Part shown: in pieces, positions 1-7,789 of the stretch | How the letters are laid out: each line of letters begins with the position of its first letter | Numbering within the stretch: the first letter of the stretch is position 1 | NCBI GenBank assembly: GCA_017415485.1 | Contig: JAFQGP010000150.1 | Span: forward strand, 1-38,298 | DNA: 38,298 nucleotides | DNA from: Clostridia bacterium | Lineage (GTDB): Bacteria; Bacillota; Clostridia; Oscillospirales; CAG-272 | Direction: 5' to 3' | The notes under the pieces: model-generated | What the model was told of the DNA's origin: nothing | The model's input: the letters and a program-made list of their open reading frames with translations, nothing else | Databases searched by the model: none | Translations under genes and position numbers: made by a program

Positions 1-48
1 GACGCCCTCCCCTACAAACTTGTAATGAAGTTTATCAAGAAGAAATAA
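1..48 (+). CDS. 3' end of an unidentified gene (partial)
   Basis: From base 1 one frame reads 15 sense codons and stops with TAA at 46-48. The residues are D-A-L-P-Y-K-L-V-M-K-F-I-K-K-K, and the lysine-rich end is typical of a C-terminus. It would converge on the minus-strand kinase gene whose stop lies 11 bases further on. Too little is visible to name the product, and a chance open frame of this length cannot be excluded. Confidence 0.4.
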   Translation, partial: DALPYKLVMKFIKKK

Positions 49-59
49 TTTGTGACTCG

Positions 60-1091
60 TTACAACAATTTACTTAATTCAGCCGATATTAATTCAGCCT
101 TATCTTCGATTTCGCGACACATAGCTGTTCTCCAGGTTGCAAATTTTAGCAGTTGTTCACGGTCTTCGGAATCGGAATTCAGGTATTGCGGGTAGCCGAA
201 TTTGCTTCTTGCGAGTTGGAAAAGGTAGACATACGGCATGGCGCGCATATCCTTTTCGGTCAGCGGAGCGTGTTTCATATATTCGCGGACGTAATCGCAA
301 AATGCTCGGACATCGATCTTTGCGGTTTTGTTGCATTCCTGCGAAGTCTGAACGAAGGAACGCATAATTTCCCATACAACGGGCAGAGTCCTTGCACCCG
401 AAAAATCGATAACGGCTTTGATATTGTCGCCGTCAAAAATCATCTGACAGCCTTGATAGTCGCCATGGCTTGCGGTATAAGTTATGCCGTCAAAGTGTTT
501 TTTGCAATCGGATAATCTGTAAGCAAGCTCTTTTTTATACTGTAGATCCTTGATGATCCGATCGGCATTGTTATCATTCTTCAAGTGTAGCGCAGAATCA
601 AGGAGCGATCCATATTGCCCCGCAAGCTTTTCCGCCGAGTACTCGGATATCCAATCCTCGCCCATATCGGTTTGAAGGGAATAATCCTTGAGCGCGGCGT
701 GTATCTTTCCGAGCATTTCGGCAACTTTGGGCATTAAGTGTTCGGGCAGATCATCATATCCGTATGCTTGACCTTCGACAAAATCTTCAAGGCAGATAAC
801 GTGTCCTTCATAAGTGAACACAAAATCATCCTGTACGGTTTTGTAAAATCTTGCAATGGGTATTCCTTTGGAAGCAAGGAAATCCCCAAGCTTCGCCTCT
901 TCTATGATCTTATCTTCCGAAAACTTGCTTTGAAGCTCTTTGAGAAAGTAATTTTTGCTGCCGTCCGATATGCGGTAACAGTTCGCGCTTCCAAGCGGTA
1001 AGCGCTCAATATCGGTAACGGCTATGCCGTATTTTTCTTTTAACAGCTCGCGGATCGATTGGGGAGATAATACGGTTTTTTCAAGAGCCAT
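60..1091 (-). CDS. Aminoglycoside phosphotransferase (APH)/CotS-like kinase
   Basis: A 343-residue protein with the protein-kinase-like APH fold (established family knowledge). Visible motifs are a candidate ATP-binding lysine in YFLKEL (about residue 51), the catalytic HGDYQ (H209-G-D211), and IDFSGA (D229) as the metal-binding DFG equivalent. The usual Asn of the HGDxxxxN loop is Gln216, a mild departure. The family phosphorylates small-molecule hydroxyls (aminoglycosides, homoserine, choline, sugars), and the substrate cannot be read here. The ATG at 1091 has a GAGG box about 8 bases upstream. The gene begins 15 bases after the MBL hydrolase stop, so the two are probably cotranscribed. Resistance should not be inferred from the fold alone. 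Confidence 0.8.
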   Translation of the reverse strand: MALEKTVLSPQSIRELLKEKYGIAVTDIERLPLGSANCYRISDGSKNYFLKELQSKFSEDKIIEEAKLGDFLASKGIPIARFYKTVQDDFVFTYEGHVICLEDFVEGQAYGYDDLPEHLMPKVAEMLGKIHAALKDYSLQTDMGEDWISEYSAEKLAGQYGSLLDSALHLKNDNNADRIIKDLQYKKELAYRLSDCKKHFDGITYTASHGDYQGCQMIFDGDNIKAVIDFSGARTLPVVWEIMRSFVQTSQECNKTAKIDVRAFCDYVREYMKHAPLTEKDMRAMPYVYLFQLARSKFGYPQYLNSDSEDREQLLKFATWRTAMCREIEDKAELISAELSKLL

Positions 1092-1106
1092 AATGATACC
1101 TCGAAA

Positions 1107-1895
1107 TTATATCTCGATCTCAAACCCATCATAAGCCATAATAACGCCGAATTCGCCGAGGATCCTTGCGGTTTCCTCTGCGGGGACGCCGTGGATGTGG
1201 GGGCCCATGTGGCTTGCGATGATCTTTCCGTTCTCGCTCATTACGTTGTTTTCCTTGAAGGCTTCAACAAGCAGGCGGAGCATGGGGATGGTGTTGTGCG
1301 TGCCTATGCGGAAGTTGCCGGGCTGTTCGCCGCAGGTGGTGTCGAAAACGGCGCAGTCGATGGGAAGGGCTTTTTTGTAAAGATAACTCCACTCCTTGCC
1401 CGTAAGCCAACCGCCGTCAAGACCGTAAAAGAGCTTTTGTCCGTCCTTTTCAAAAACGTAATGAACCGTCTGCTCCTCCTTGCCTGCGATGTGGTTCGAG
1501 GGGAGCGCGGTGACGGTCATTCCCGCCGCCTCAAATGTGTCCATAGCTTCAAATGTCACGATATTGACAAGCGCCATCTCCTCCTCGGTCAGACCGAGAT
1601 ATTGAAGCGCGCCCTTCTCGCAATAGAAATTGAGCTTTCGGCAGCCTGCTTTTGCGTAGCGGAGGAAGGTATCCTTGCAAAAATGGTCGTCGTGGCTGTG
1701 GGTCAGGAAAATATCGGTCACGCTTGCGGGCGATATTCCGTGCTTTTCAAGAAAATCGTATGTATGGATCGGCACGTCGAGCTGAACTGCTCCGTCCATA
1801 AGCATCGAGGAGCAACGGCGCGCGCCCTCGGGGATCTGATCTTCGGGAGTCCTTTTGCATTTCGCCGAGCCGGTTCCGAGAAATAAAAGCTTCAT
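1107..1895 (-). CDS. MBL-fold metallohydrolase (PhnP/RNase Z-like)
   Basis: A 262-residue metallo-beta-lactamase-fold hydrolase. The N-terminus MKLLFLGTGSA is the typical first strand and turn. The metal-binding motif THSHDDH sits at residues 65-71, with further His and Asp candidates at SNH (about 155), GLDGG (about 180) and SHMGPH near residue 230. The overall pattern resembles the PhnP cyclic phosphodiesterase/tRNase Z-like branch, which cleaves phosphodiesters in the cytoplasm; the actual substrate is unknown. There is no signal peptide. AAGGAG lies 8 bases before the ATG, and a TTGACT-17-TAATAT promoter lies upstream. It is the first gene of a two-gene unit with the kinase at 60-1091. 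Confidence 0.85.
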   Translation of the reverse strand: MKLLFLGTGSAKCKRTPEDQIPEGARRCSSMLMDGAVQLDVPIHTYDFLEKHGISPASVTDIFLTHSHDDHFCKDTFLRYAKAGCRKLNFYCEKGALQYLGLTEEEMALVNIVTFEAMDTFEAAGMTVTALPSNHIAGKEEQTVHYVFEKDGQKLFYGLDGGWLTGKEWSYLYKKALPIDCAVFDTTCGEQPGNFRIGTHNTIPMLRLLVEAFKENNVMSENGKIIASHMGPHIHGVPAEETARILGEFGVIMAYDGFEIEI

Positions 1896-1924
1896 TTTTT
1901 ATTCTCCTTTTTGTGTTTTCTTAA

Positions 1925-1953
1925 ATATTATCACAAAATGGAAAAAAAGTCAA
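1925..1953 (-). promoter_or_regulatory. Sigma-A promoter of the MBL hydrolase operon
   Basis: On the minus strand TTGACT (1953-1948), a 17-base spacer and TAATAT (1930-1925) precede the hydrolase start at 1895. It is back to back with the plus-strand promoter of the DUF975 gene. Confidence 0.65.
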
Positions 1954-1965
1954 GTAAAAAACATA

Positions 1966-1994
1966 TTGACAGCGAAAAAATTATATTGTATAAT
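1966..1994 (+). promoter_or_regulatory. Consensus sigma-A promoter of the DUF975 gene
   Basis: TTGACA (1966-1971), a 17-base spacer, then TATAAT (1989-1994), a perfect consensus promoter. The start codon follows 31 bases later, with GGAGG at 2013-2017. Confidence 0.85.
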
Positions 1995-2025
1995 ATACAT
2001 AAATAATTCATTGGAGGTATTTACC

Positions 2026-2640
2026 ATGAGCAGAACAGAACTTAAAAATCGCGCAAAGCAGTCACTTAACGGCAATTGGGGCACCGCTATTCTCGGAGTT
2101 GTCGTTTATATGGTCGTGACCTCGATCCTGAGCTCCACCGGCGTCGGCGCATTCGTCACGGGCCTTGTTGCGGTAGGTTATATTTCGCTTTATCTTGTTC
2201 TTATGAGAGGCGGAAATCCGAGCTTTGAGGGTTGTATTTCCGCTATCACCGAAAACATCGGTACAAAATTTATCGCGACCCTTCTTGTATCTCTTTACAC
2301 ATTCCTTTGGTCGCTCCTCTTCATCATCCCCGGCATCGTCAAGTCGTATTCCTACGCAATGACCCCCTACATACTTCTTGACCGTCCCGAGCTCAGCGCT
2401 ACAGAGGCTATCAAGGAGAGCGAAAAGATGATGAACGGCCACAAGATGGATCTCTTCATCCTCGAACTTTCTTTCATCGGATGGATATTCCTTTCCGTCC
2501 TCACCTGCGGTGCGCTTATCCTTTACGTTGAGCCCTATATGGCGGCAACAAAAACCGCCTTCTACCTTGAGCTCAAGGGCCCCGATCCCGTGCCCGAAGC
2601 AGAGGCAGAGGAGCAGCAGATCTATACGCCGGAAGCGTAA
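2026..2640 (+). CDS. DUF975 family membrane protein
   Basis: A 204-residue integral membrane protein matching the DUF975 pattern: an N-terminal MSRTELKNRAKQSL amphipathic stretch, then hydrophobic segments at about 20-65, 88-110 and 145-175. The middle holds the family-typical FIIPGIVKSYSYAM and YILLDRPELSATEAI..S..MM stretches. Its biochemical role is unknown. I chose the ATG at 2026 because GGAGG lies 9 bases upstream and a perfect promoter stands in front; the frame is open further upstream, but that would put the start inside the divergent gene. The C-terminus is acidic (PDPVPEAEAEEQQ). The gene is monocistronic, ending at the terminator in the following repeat element. Confidence 0.85.
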   Translation: MSRTELKNRAKQSLNGNWGTAILGVVVYMVVTSILSSTGVGAFVTGLVAVGYISLYLVLMRGGNPSFEGCISAITENIGTKFIATLLVSLYTFLWSLLFIIPGIVKSYSYAMTPYILLDRPELSATEAIKESEKMMNGHKMDLFILELSFIGWIFLSVLTCGALILYVEPYMAATKTAFYLELKGPDPVPEAEAEEQQIYTPEA

Positions 2641-2642
2641 AG

Positions 2643-2889
2643 AGTGGTCAGTGGTTAGTGGACAGTGAACAGAAAGTTGCGGAGTTAGAGCAATAATTCT
2701 GTTTGGTACTCCGGTTACTTCATAAAGCAATAAACGATAAAAAGTTAATAAAAAATCTCGGATATTATGAAGCGAAAACTTCAAAATATCCGAGATTGTT
2801 TTTGATTATTTGCTTAACAATGGAACGATGATATAAATTAAATTATCAATCGCATCTTTCTGTCCACTGTCCACTAACCACTGTCCACT
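2643..2889. repeat. Short element bounded by 34-bp inverted repeats
   Basis: Positions 2643-2676 and the reverse complement of 2856-2889 agree at 32 of 34 bases; the unit is rich in the word AGTGG/GACAGTGG. The 179 bases between them hold no ORF worth calling, but do include the bidirectional terminator at 2754-2805. The layout (terminal inverted repeats, about 250 bp, intergenic, no coding capacity) resembles a MITE-type or other intergenic repeat. No flanking target duplication is obvious. Confidence 0.6.
2754..2805. terminator. Bidirectional terminator between DUF975 gene and aro operon
   Basis: A perfect 13-bp stem, AATCTCGGATATT (2754-2766) with AATATCCGAGATT (2785-2797), encloses an inner TGAAG/CTTCA stem. 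T-runs follow on both strands (GTTTTTG to the right, TTTTTT to the left). It would end the DUF975 transcript from the left and the aro operon transcript from the right. Confidence 0.85.
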
Positions 2890-2918
2890 TTTTACAAAGG
2901 AACGCGCGGTGTGTAAAA

Positions 2919-3968
2919 TTATAATTCTTCCGCCAGATCGAGAATCAGTCTTTCAGTCTTCTCCCATCCCAGGCACGGGTCGGTGATGGACTGACCGCAG
3001 ACGTAGCTTGCCTCGTCGGTGACTTTCTGCGCGCCGTCAATAAGGTAGCTTTCGATCATAAGACCCTTGACGAGCTTCTTGATGTCGTCGCTCTTGCGGC
3101 AGGAGTGGACGATGTCCTTGGCGATACGAGGCTGCTCTGCCCACTTCTTGCCCGAGTTTGCGTGGTTGGTGTCAACGATAACTGCGGGGTTGGCGAGGTT
3201 GGTCTTTGCATAAGCCTCGCAAAGGTCGCGCAGATCCTCGTAGTGGTAATTGGGGTAGGACTTTCCTGCACCGTCAACGTATCCGCGGAGGATGGCGTGC
3301 GCGAGGGGGTTGCCGTGGCTCTGAACTTCCCATCCGCGGTAGATGAAGGTGTGGCTGTGCTGTGCGGCGGTGATCGAGTTCATCATGATCGAAATGTCGC
3401 CCGAGGTGGGGTTCTTCATACCGACGGGAACGTCGATTCCGCTTGCGGTGAGGCGGTGCTGCTGATTTTCAACCGAACGCGCACCAACTGCGACGTAGGA
3501 GAGCAGGTCGGAGAGGTAGCGGTAGTTGTCGGGGTAGAGCATTTCGTCTGCGCAAGCCATACCGTAGTCGCGAAGCGCGCGGCTGTGGAGCTCACGGATG
3601 GCAATGATGCCCTTGAGCATATCAACGTCCTCGGTGGGGTTGGGCTGGTGGAGCATACCCTTGTAGCCGTCGCCTGTGGTTCTGGGCTTGTTGGTGTATA
3701 TACGAGGGATTATAAGGATCTTGTCCTCAACCTTTTTTTGGATCTCGGCAAGCTTTTCAATATACTGAAGCACGGGCTCGGGGCGGTCTGCGGAGCAGGG
3801 GCCGATGACGAGAACGAACTTGTCGGATTCACCCTTGAAAACCTTTGCGATCTCAATATCGCGTGCTTCTTTCACTGCCTGCATTTCTTCGGTGATGGGG
3901 AACTGTGCCTTGATGTCCATCGGGATGGGCAGTTTGTGCTTGAAGGTCATATTTAACATTTTACTCAT
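2919..3968 (-). CDS. aroF: 3-deoxy-7-phosphoheptulonate (DAHP) synthase, type I AroAI alpha class
   Basis: A 349-residue cytoplasmic enzyme condensing phosphoenolpyruvate and erythrose 4-phosphate to DAHP, the entry step of the shikimate pathway. The length equals that of the E. coli AroF/G/H type. Visible motifs are IGPCSAD (55-61, metal-ligand Cys58), PRTTGDGYKG, VGMKNPTSGD, DTNHANSGK (metal-ligand His), GLMIESYL (Glu) and SITDPCLGW (Asp), so all four metal ligands of the family are present. It is the last gene of the aromatic operon, 33 bases after tyrA, with AAGGAG before the ATG. Whether it is inhibited by Phe, Tyr or Trp cannot be told from sequence, so the symbol aroF (rather than aroG or aroH) is nominal. 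Confidence 0.95.
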   Translation of the reverse strand: MSKMLNMTFKHKLPIPMDIKAQFPITEEMQAVKEARDIEIAKVFKGESDKFVLVIGPCSADRPEPVLQYIEKLAEIQKKVEDKILIIPRIYTNKPRTTGDGYKGMLHQPNPTEDVDMLKGIIAIRELHSRALRDYGMACADEMLYPDNYRYLSDLLSYVAVGARSVENQQHRLTASGIDVPVGMKNPTSGDISIMMNSITAAQHSHTFIYRGWEVQSHGNPLAHAILRGYVDGAGKSYPNYHYEDLRDLCEAYAKTNLANPAVIVDTNHANSGKKWAEQPRIAKDIVHSCRKSDDIKKLVKGLMIESYLIDGAQKVTDEASYVCGQSITDPCLGWEKTERLILDLAEEL

Positions 3969-4001
3969 TTTGGTATTCTCCTTTGTATTTGCGAAGTAAA
4001 A

Positions 4002-4865
4002 TTAATTCTTTGGTTTGTCGAAAAGCTTGCGCCTTTCGGTCGAGGTGCGCATCATCTGGCGCATCGTTGTTGTGTCGCCCTCTTTGAGAGCCTTGCGCAT
4101 CTTCTCGAAGGTTTCGGAGAAGATGTCCATCTGCCGTGCAAGCTCGTCGCGGTTGCACATGAAGAGCTCGTTCCACATCACGTCGTCGATCTTTGCAATG
4201 CGGGTCAGATCGCGGAAGGAATCGCCTGTGTAATCGACAAGGTCGGGCGAGTCGTTGCAGCACATCAGCGTGACCGCTATCGCATGTGTCAGCTGAGAAA
4301 GGAACGCGATCATTTCGTCGTGCTTATCGACGGAAATGCGTGAGATTCGCGCAAATCCGAGCTCGCGGCCGAGGTCTTCGCAAAGGACGGTGGCTTCTTC
4401 TGTGTTCTTTTCTGTGGGAACGACGAGGTAGTTGGCTTTTTTGAATATTTCGTCGGTCGCGTTCTGCACTCCGAGGCATTCGCGTCCCGCCATCGGGTGC
4501 GCGGAGATGAATTCGGCTCCCTCGGGGATCATCGACTGAATGCGGTAGACGGTGTAGCCCTTGACGCCCGTGACGTCGGTCAGTACCGTTCCGGGCTTAA
4601 TGAGATTTCGATTCTGCTCCATCCATTCGATCAGCACGCGCGGGTAGACGGAAAAGACGATCAGGTCTGCTTCGGCGATCATATCGTCGTCAACGCCCGT
4701 TTTGCCGTCTGCGATAATGCCTGCTTCAAGCGCGTAGTCGATGCTCGATTGCGAGCGGGTGAGTGCCTTGACGGTGTAGCCTTTTTTCGTCAGCGCCATG
4801 GCGTAAGAGCCGCCGAGAAGTCCGAGGCCGACGATCAGTATTTTTGTATCTTTTGTAAGTTTCAT
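4002..4865 (-). CDS. tyrA: Prephenate dehydrogenase
   Basis: A 287-residue NAD(P)-dependent enzyme that oxidatively decarboxylates prephenate to 4-hydroxyphenylpyruvate in tyrosine synthesis. An N-terminal Rossmann fold carries GLGLLGGSY (13-21), and the active-site signature SAHPMAGRE follows in the middle. The C-terminal half is the helical dimerisation domain. There is no fused chorismate mutase and no C-terminal ACT domain, so it is the short monofunctional form and may lack tyrosine feedback through ACT. Its ATG overlaps the aroA stop as ATGA, so translation is likely coupled. Confidence 0.95.
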   Translation of the reverse strand: MKLTKDTKILIVGLGLLGGSYAMALTKKGYTVKALTRSQSSIDYALEAGIIADGKTGVDDDMIAEADLIVFSVYPRVLIEWMEQNRNLIKPGTVLTDVTGVKGYTVYRIQSMIPEGAEFISAHPMAGRECLGVQNATDEIFKKANYLVVPTEKNTEEATVLCEDLGRELGFARISRISVDKHDEMIAFLSQLTHAIAVTLMCCNDSPDLVDYTGDSFRDLTRIAKIDDVMWNELFMCNRDELARQMDIFSETFEKMRKALKEGDTTTMRQMMRTSTERRKLFDKPKN

Positions 4866-6100
4866 ATTGTTTCTGATTTTGTGATGTGTGCGCCGAGAGC
4901 TTCGAGATTATCGAAGAAATCGGGCATACTTTTTCTGACTGCCTCCGCGCCCTCGATCTCTCCGCCGAAGCGGAGAAGGAGCACGGAAAGGCTCATTGCG
5001 ATGCGGTGGTCGTTGTGTGATGAGAGGGCAGCGGTCGGAGCGTGAAGCTCGGCGGGCAGTACGTTGACCGTGCCGCCATTCAGTCCATCGATGACCTCAA
5101 TGCGCGCGCCGAATTTTTCAAGCTCTTCCTTCATCGCCGAAATGCGGTCGCTTTCTTTGAGTCGGAGGCGGTCGGTGTGGGTGAAGCTTCCGCCTCCCAA
5201 AAGAGCCGCGGTAGAGAAGAGGATCGGCGCAAGATCGGGGCAATCCGAAAGATCGATATGCTCGGATGAATGGGCTTTAAGTGATTCAAAATGCTTGTTA
5301 AAGACCATATCTCCCTGTAAGCTGTCAGGATTAAGTCCATTTACTTCAACGTTCCCGCCGACGAGATTGAGTGCTTCAAAGAACGCGGCATTTGATGCGT
5401 CGCCCTCGATCTTTACGTTTGCGGGGGTGTATTTCTGGTTGCCGTTTATATAGAAAATGTTGTTTTCTCGGGTAACTTTTATGCCGAATTTTCGGAGCGA
5501 GTCGAGCGTCAGATCGACGTAGGATGCGCTTTCAAAATTACCTTCAACAATGATCTTGCTGTCGCCGCCGCAGAGGGGAAGGGCGAATAGCAGACCCGTG
5601 ATGAACTGGCTGCTGACGTTGCCGGGAATGCGGTAATCGCCCGCAGCGATCGGCTCACCGGCGGCGAGAGTCAGCATTTTTCCGTCCGAGCCGCAATATC
5701 GCACCTTGAAGATGTCGGCGTATATTCCAAGCGGGCGCGAAAGGAGTTTTTCGCTTCCCGAAAGCTTGAATTCATCGGGCGAGAGAAGGCAGATGGGGAT
5801 CATAAACCGAAGCGTACTTCCCGATTCGCGGCATCCGAGGACGGCAAGTGATCGGGGCTTTCCGCCGATTCCTTTGACTTTGAGCGTCGAATCGTCAAGC
5901 TTTTTAATCTTCGCTCCGATCGCGGTCAGAACGTCGATGGTCGCAAGAATATCCTGCGAAAATGCGAGATTCGAGATCACGCTCTCTCCGTCTGCAAGCG
6001 CGGCGCAGATGAGTGCGCGGTGTGAGATGCTCTTTGACGGCGGTGCCGTGACGCTTCCCGAAAGTATGGAAGGAGCGATCTTTACATTAAATTTTTCCAT
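4862..6100 (-). CDS. aroA: EPSP synthase (3-phosphoshikimate 1-carboxyvinyltransferase)
   Basis: A 412-residue cytoplasmic enzyme joining shikimate 3-phosphate and PEP to give EPSP. Typical motifs are PPSKSISHRALICAALADG near the start (substrate lysine), ESGSTLRFMIPI in the PEP-binding region, DCPDLAPIL and RLRLKESDRI, with a C-terminal SHNDHRIAMS. Length is normal for the family. The usual Asn-Ser-Gly-Thr of the N-terminal PEP loop is Glu-Ser-Gly-Ser here. The start overlaps the aroQ end by 14 bases and has only a weak purine-rich ribosome site, which fits coupled translation. It is followed by tyrA with an ATGA overlap. Confidence 0.95.
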   Translation of the reverse strand: MEKFNVKIAPSILSGSVTAPPSKSISHRALICAALADGESVISNLAFSQDILATIDVLTAIGAKIKKLDDSTLKVKGIGGKPRSLAVLGCRESGSTLRFMIPICLLSPDEFKLSGSEKLLSRPLGIYADIFKVRYCGSDGKMLTLAAGEPIAAGDYRIPGNVSSQFITGLLFALPLCGGDSKIIVEGNFESASYVDLTLDSLRKFGIKVTRENNIFYINGNQKYTPANVKIEGDASNAAFFEALNLVGGNVEVNGLNPDSLQGDMVFNKHFESLKAHSSEHIDLSDCPDLAPILFSTAALLGGGSFTHTDRLRLKESDRISAMKEELEKFGARIEVIDGLNGGTVNVLPAELHAPTAALSSHNDHRIAMSLSVLLLRFGGEIEGAEAVRKSMPDFFDNLEALGAHITKSETI

Positions 6101-6539
6101 TTTTCTTTGCTTTTTTATGCTCGATCAGCAGGTCGATGGCTTCAAGATAGCCGTCGGTGCCGTGCCCCGCGATAGTTGCAATGCAAGCCTCGCGGACGTA
6201 GCTGATCTGTCTGAATGCCTCGCGCTTCGTCACGTCCGAGATGTGGACTTCGACCGTGGGAATGCCGACAGCCTTGAGGGCGTCGAGAAGTGCCACCGAC
6301 GTGTGCGTATATGCCGCGGGATTGATGACGATGCCGTCGAATTTCTTATAAGCCTCCTGAATGGCGTCAACAAGGACTCCCTCGTGATTGCTTTGGAGCA
6401 TTTTCAGCTTGACTCCGCGTTCGTCGGCGTAGTTTTGTATCTTTGCAAGTAGCGAGGCATAGTTTTCTTTGCCGTAGATCGAGGGCTCGCGGATGCCGAG
6501 CATATTGATATTCGGGCCGTTCAGTACAAGAATTTTCAT
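6087..6539 (-). CDS. aroQ: 3-dehydroquinate dehydratase, type II
   Basis: A 150-residue type II dehydroquinase, converting 3-dehydroquinate to 3-dehydroshikimate; the family forms dodecamers. Visible are LNGPNINMLGIREPSIYG at the N-terminus (catalytic loop with Arg and Tyr), NPAAYTHTSVAL in the centre, EVHISDV and the catalytic AGHGTDGY near the C-terminus. Length is standard. Its ATG overlaps the aroE-aroK stop as ATGA. The short Lys-rich tail overlaps the aroA start. Confidence 0.95.
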   Translation of the reverse strand: MKILVLNGPNINMLGIREPSIYGKENYASLLAKIQNYADERGVKLKMLQSNHEGVLVDAIQEAYKKFDGIVINPAAYTHTSVALLDALKAVGIPTVEVHISDVTKREAFRQISYVREACIATIAGHGTDGYLEAIDLLIEHKKAKKNGKI

Positions 6540-7789
6540 AATATCATCTCCGAAAAGATCTTCAAAACTTCGTTTGCGTTATTTGTGAGTTCGTTTTTAT
6601 GCGAAATTGCAACGGTTGCGTCCGCCGCCGCGGTATAGAGCGGATGGCGGGTGCGGTGCAACTCCTCGATAGCCCCGCGGCTTGATGAAAGAGGTCTGTC
6701 GGGGGTAACGGGGAGCTCGTCCGTCGGGCAATCAAGGTAAAGTATCTTGCCGTTTTGGCGGAGAAGGGGGATGTTTTCGCTTCTTTTAACAATTCCGCCG
6801 CCCGTGGCGATCACGATTCCGCTCTTCTTCGATACCTCGCGCACTGCCTGCGTTTCTATGTCGCGGAAAGTGCCTTCGCCAGATTCGCGGATGATCTCGG
6901 ATGGGTGCTTGCCCGTCATTTCTTTGATTGCGGTGTCGGTGTCGATGAAGGCTCTGCCCGTCATCTCGGCGATCAGCTTACCGATGGTGGATTTGCCGCT
7001 GCCGGGCATACCGATGAGGACTATGTTTTCCTTGGCGGTGAATATCTTTTTTATGACGTCCGATACCTCTTTTTCGCCGTATTTACAGCCGAGGAATATC
7101 TCGGAAGCCTTTGCCGCCTGCAGGATGAGCATCATAAGCCCGCCCGTTGCGGGGATCCCTCTTTTTTGAGCTTCAAGAATGAGCCGAGTGCGCAGGGGAT
7201 TGTAGACCGCGTCGATCACGCCCGAGAGGTTCGGAAAATGCGCGATGTCGATCGGCATTCCCTCGGTTTTCGGATACATTCCGAGAGGGGTTGTGTTGAC
7301 GATGATCTCGGCATCCGAATGAAGCGCGATCGCGTTTTCGTAGGTCACGGTATTCTCGCTCGCCTTGCGCGAAACCGTGATAAGCTCTTTTGCGCCGAGG
7401 TCGGCAAGCACGGCTTTTGCGGTCTTCGAGGTTCCGCCGGTGCCGAGAATGAGAGCCTTTTTGCCGCCGACTTCAATGCCCGCGCGGAGGATCATCTCGC
7501 GCATACCGTAAAAATCCGTATTGTCGCCGATCAGCTTGCCGTCGATCTTCTTGATCGTGTTGACCGCGCCGATCTTTTTTGCGGCGTCGCTGATAGAATC
7601 GAGATGGGGAATGACCTTTTCCTTGTAAGGAATCGTCACGTTGATGCCCTCGAACTCGCGCGCTTCAAGAAAGGGCGCGACCTCGTCGGGGGTAAGCTCG
7701 CGTATTTCGTAGGTATAATCCGCGAGGGATTCGTGTATTTCTTTTGAAAAGCTGTGCGAAAGCTTTTCGCCTATAAGTCCGTATTTCAT
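6536..7789 (-). CDS. aroE-aroK: Fused shikimate dehydrogenase and shikimate kinase
   Basis: A single 417-residue ORF carries two consecutive steps. Residues 1 to about 250 are shikimate dehydrogenase: SHSFS (11-15), NVTIPYKE with catalytic Lys56, GAVNT, GDNTD with Asp92, the nucleotide loop GTGGTSKTA (116-124), NTTPLGMYP and GGLMMLILQA. Residues 254-417 are shikimate kinase: Walker A GMPGSGKST (260-268), DTD, FRDIE, ATGGG and the lid DRPLSSSR. Both domains look complete and active, joined by a very short linker around 250-254. The product would reduce 3-dehydroshikimate with NADPH and then phosphorylate shikimate. The gene overlaps aroC (ATGA) and aroQ (ATGA). No stop or frameshift separates the domains in this read. 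Confidence 0.95.
   Translation of the reverse strand: MKYGLIGEKLSHSFSKEIHESLADYTYEIRELTPDEVAPFLEAREFEGINVTIPYKEKVIPHLDSISDAAKKIGAVNTIKKIDGKLIGDNTDFYGMREMILRAGIEVGGKKALILGTGGTSKTAKAVLADLGAKELITVSRKASENTVTYENAIALHSDAEIIVNTTPLGMYPKTEGMPIDIAHFPNLSGVIDAVYNPLRTRLILEAQKRGIPATGGLMMLILQAAKASEIFLGCKYGEKEVSDVIKKIFTAKENIVLIGMPGSGKSTIGKLIAEMTGRAFIDTDTAIKEMTGKHPSEIIRESGEGTFRDIETQAVREVSKKSGIVIATGGGIVKRSENIPLLRQNGKILYLDCPTDELPVTPDRPLSSSRGAIEELHRTRHPLYTAAADATVAISHKNELTNNANEVLKIFSEMIL

Noticed and set aside
60..1091. Calling the APH-fold kinase an antibiotic resistance gene
   Set aside because: Only the general kinase motifs are visible. The fold covers many metabolic kinases, and no resistance context (mobile element, other resistance genes) is present.
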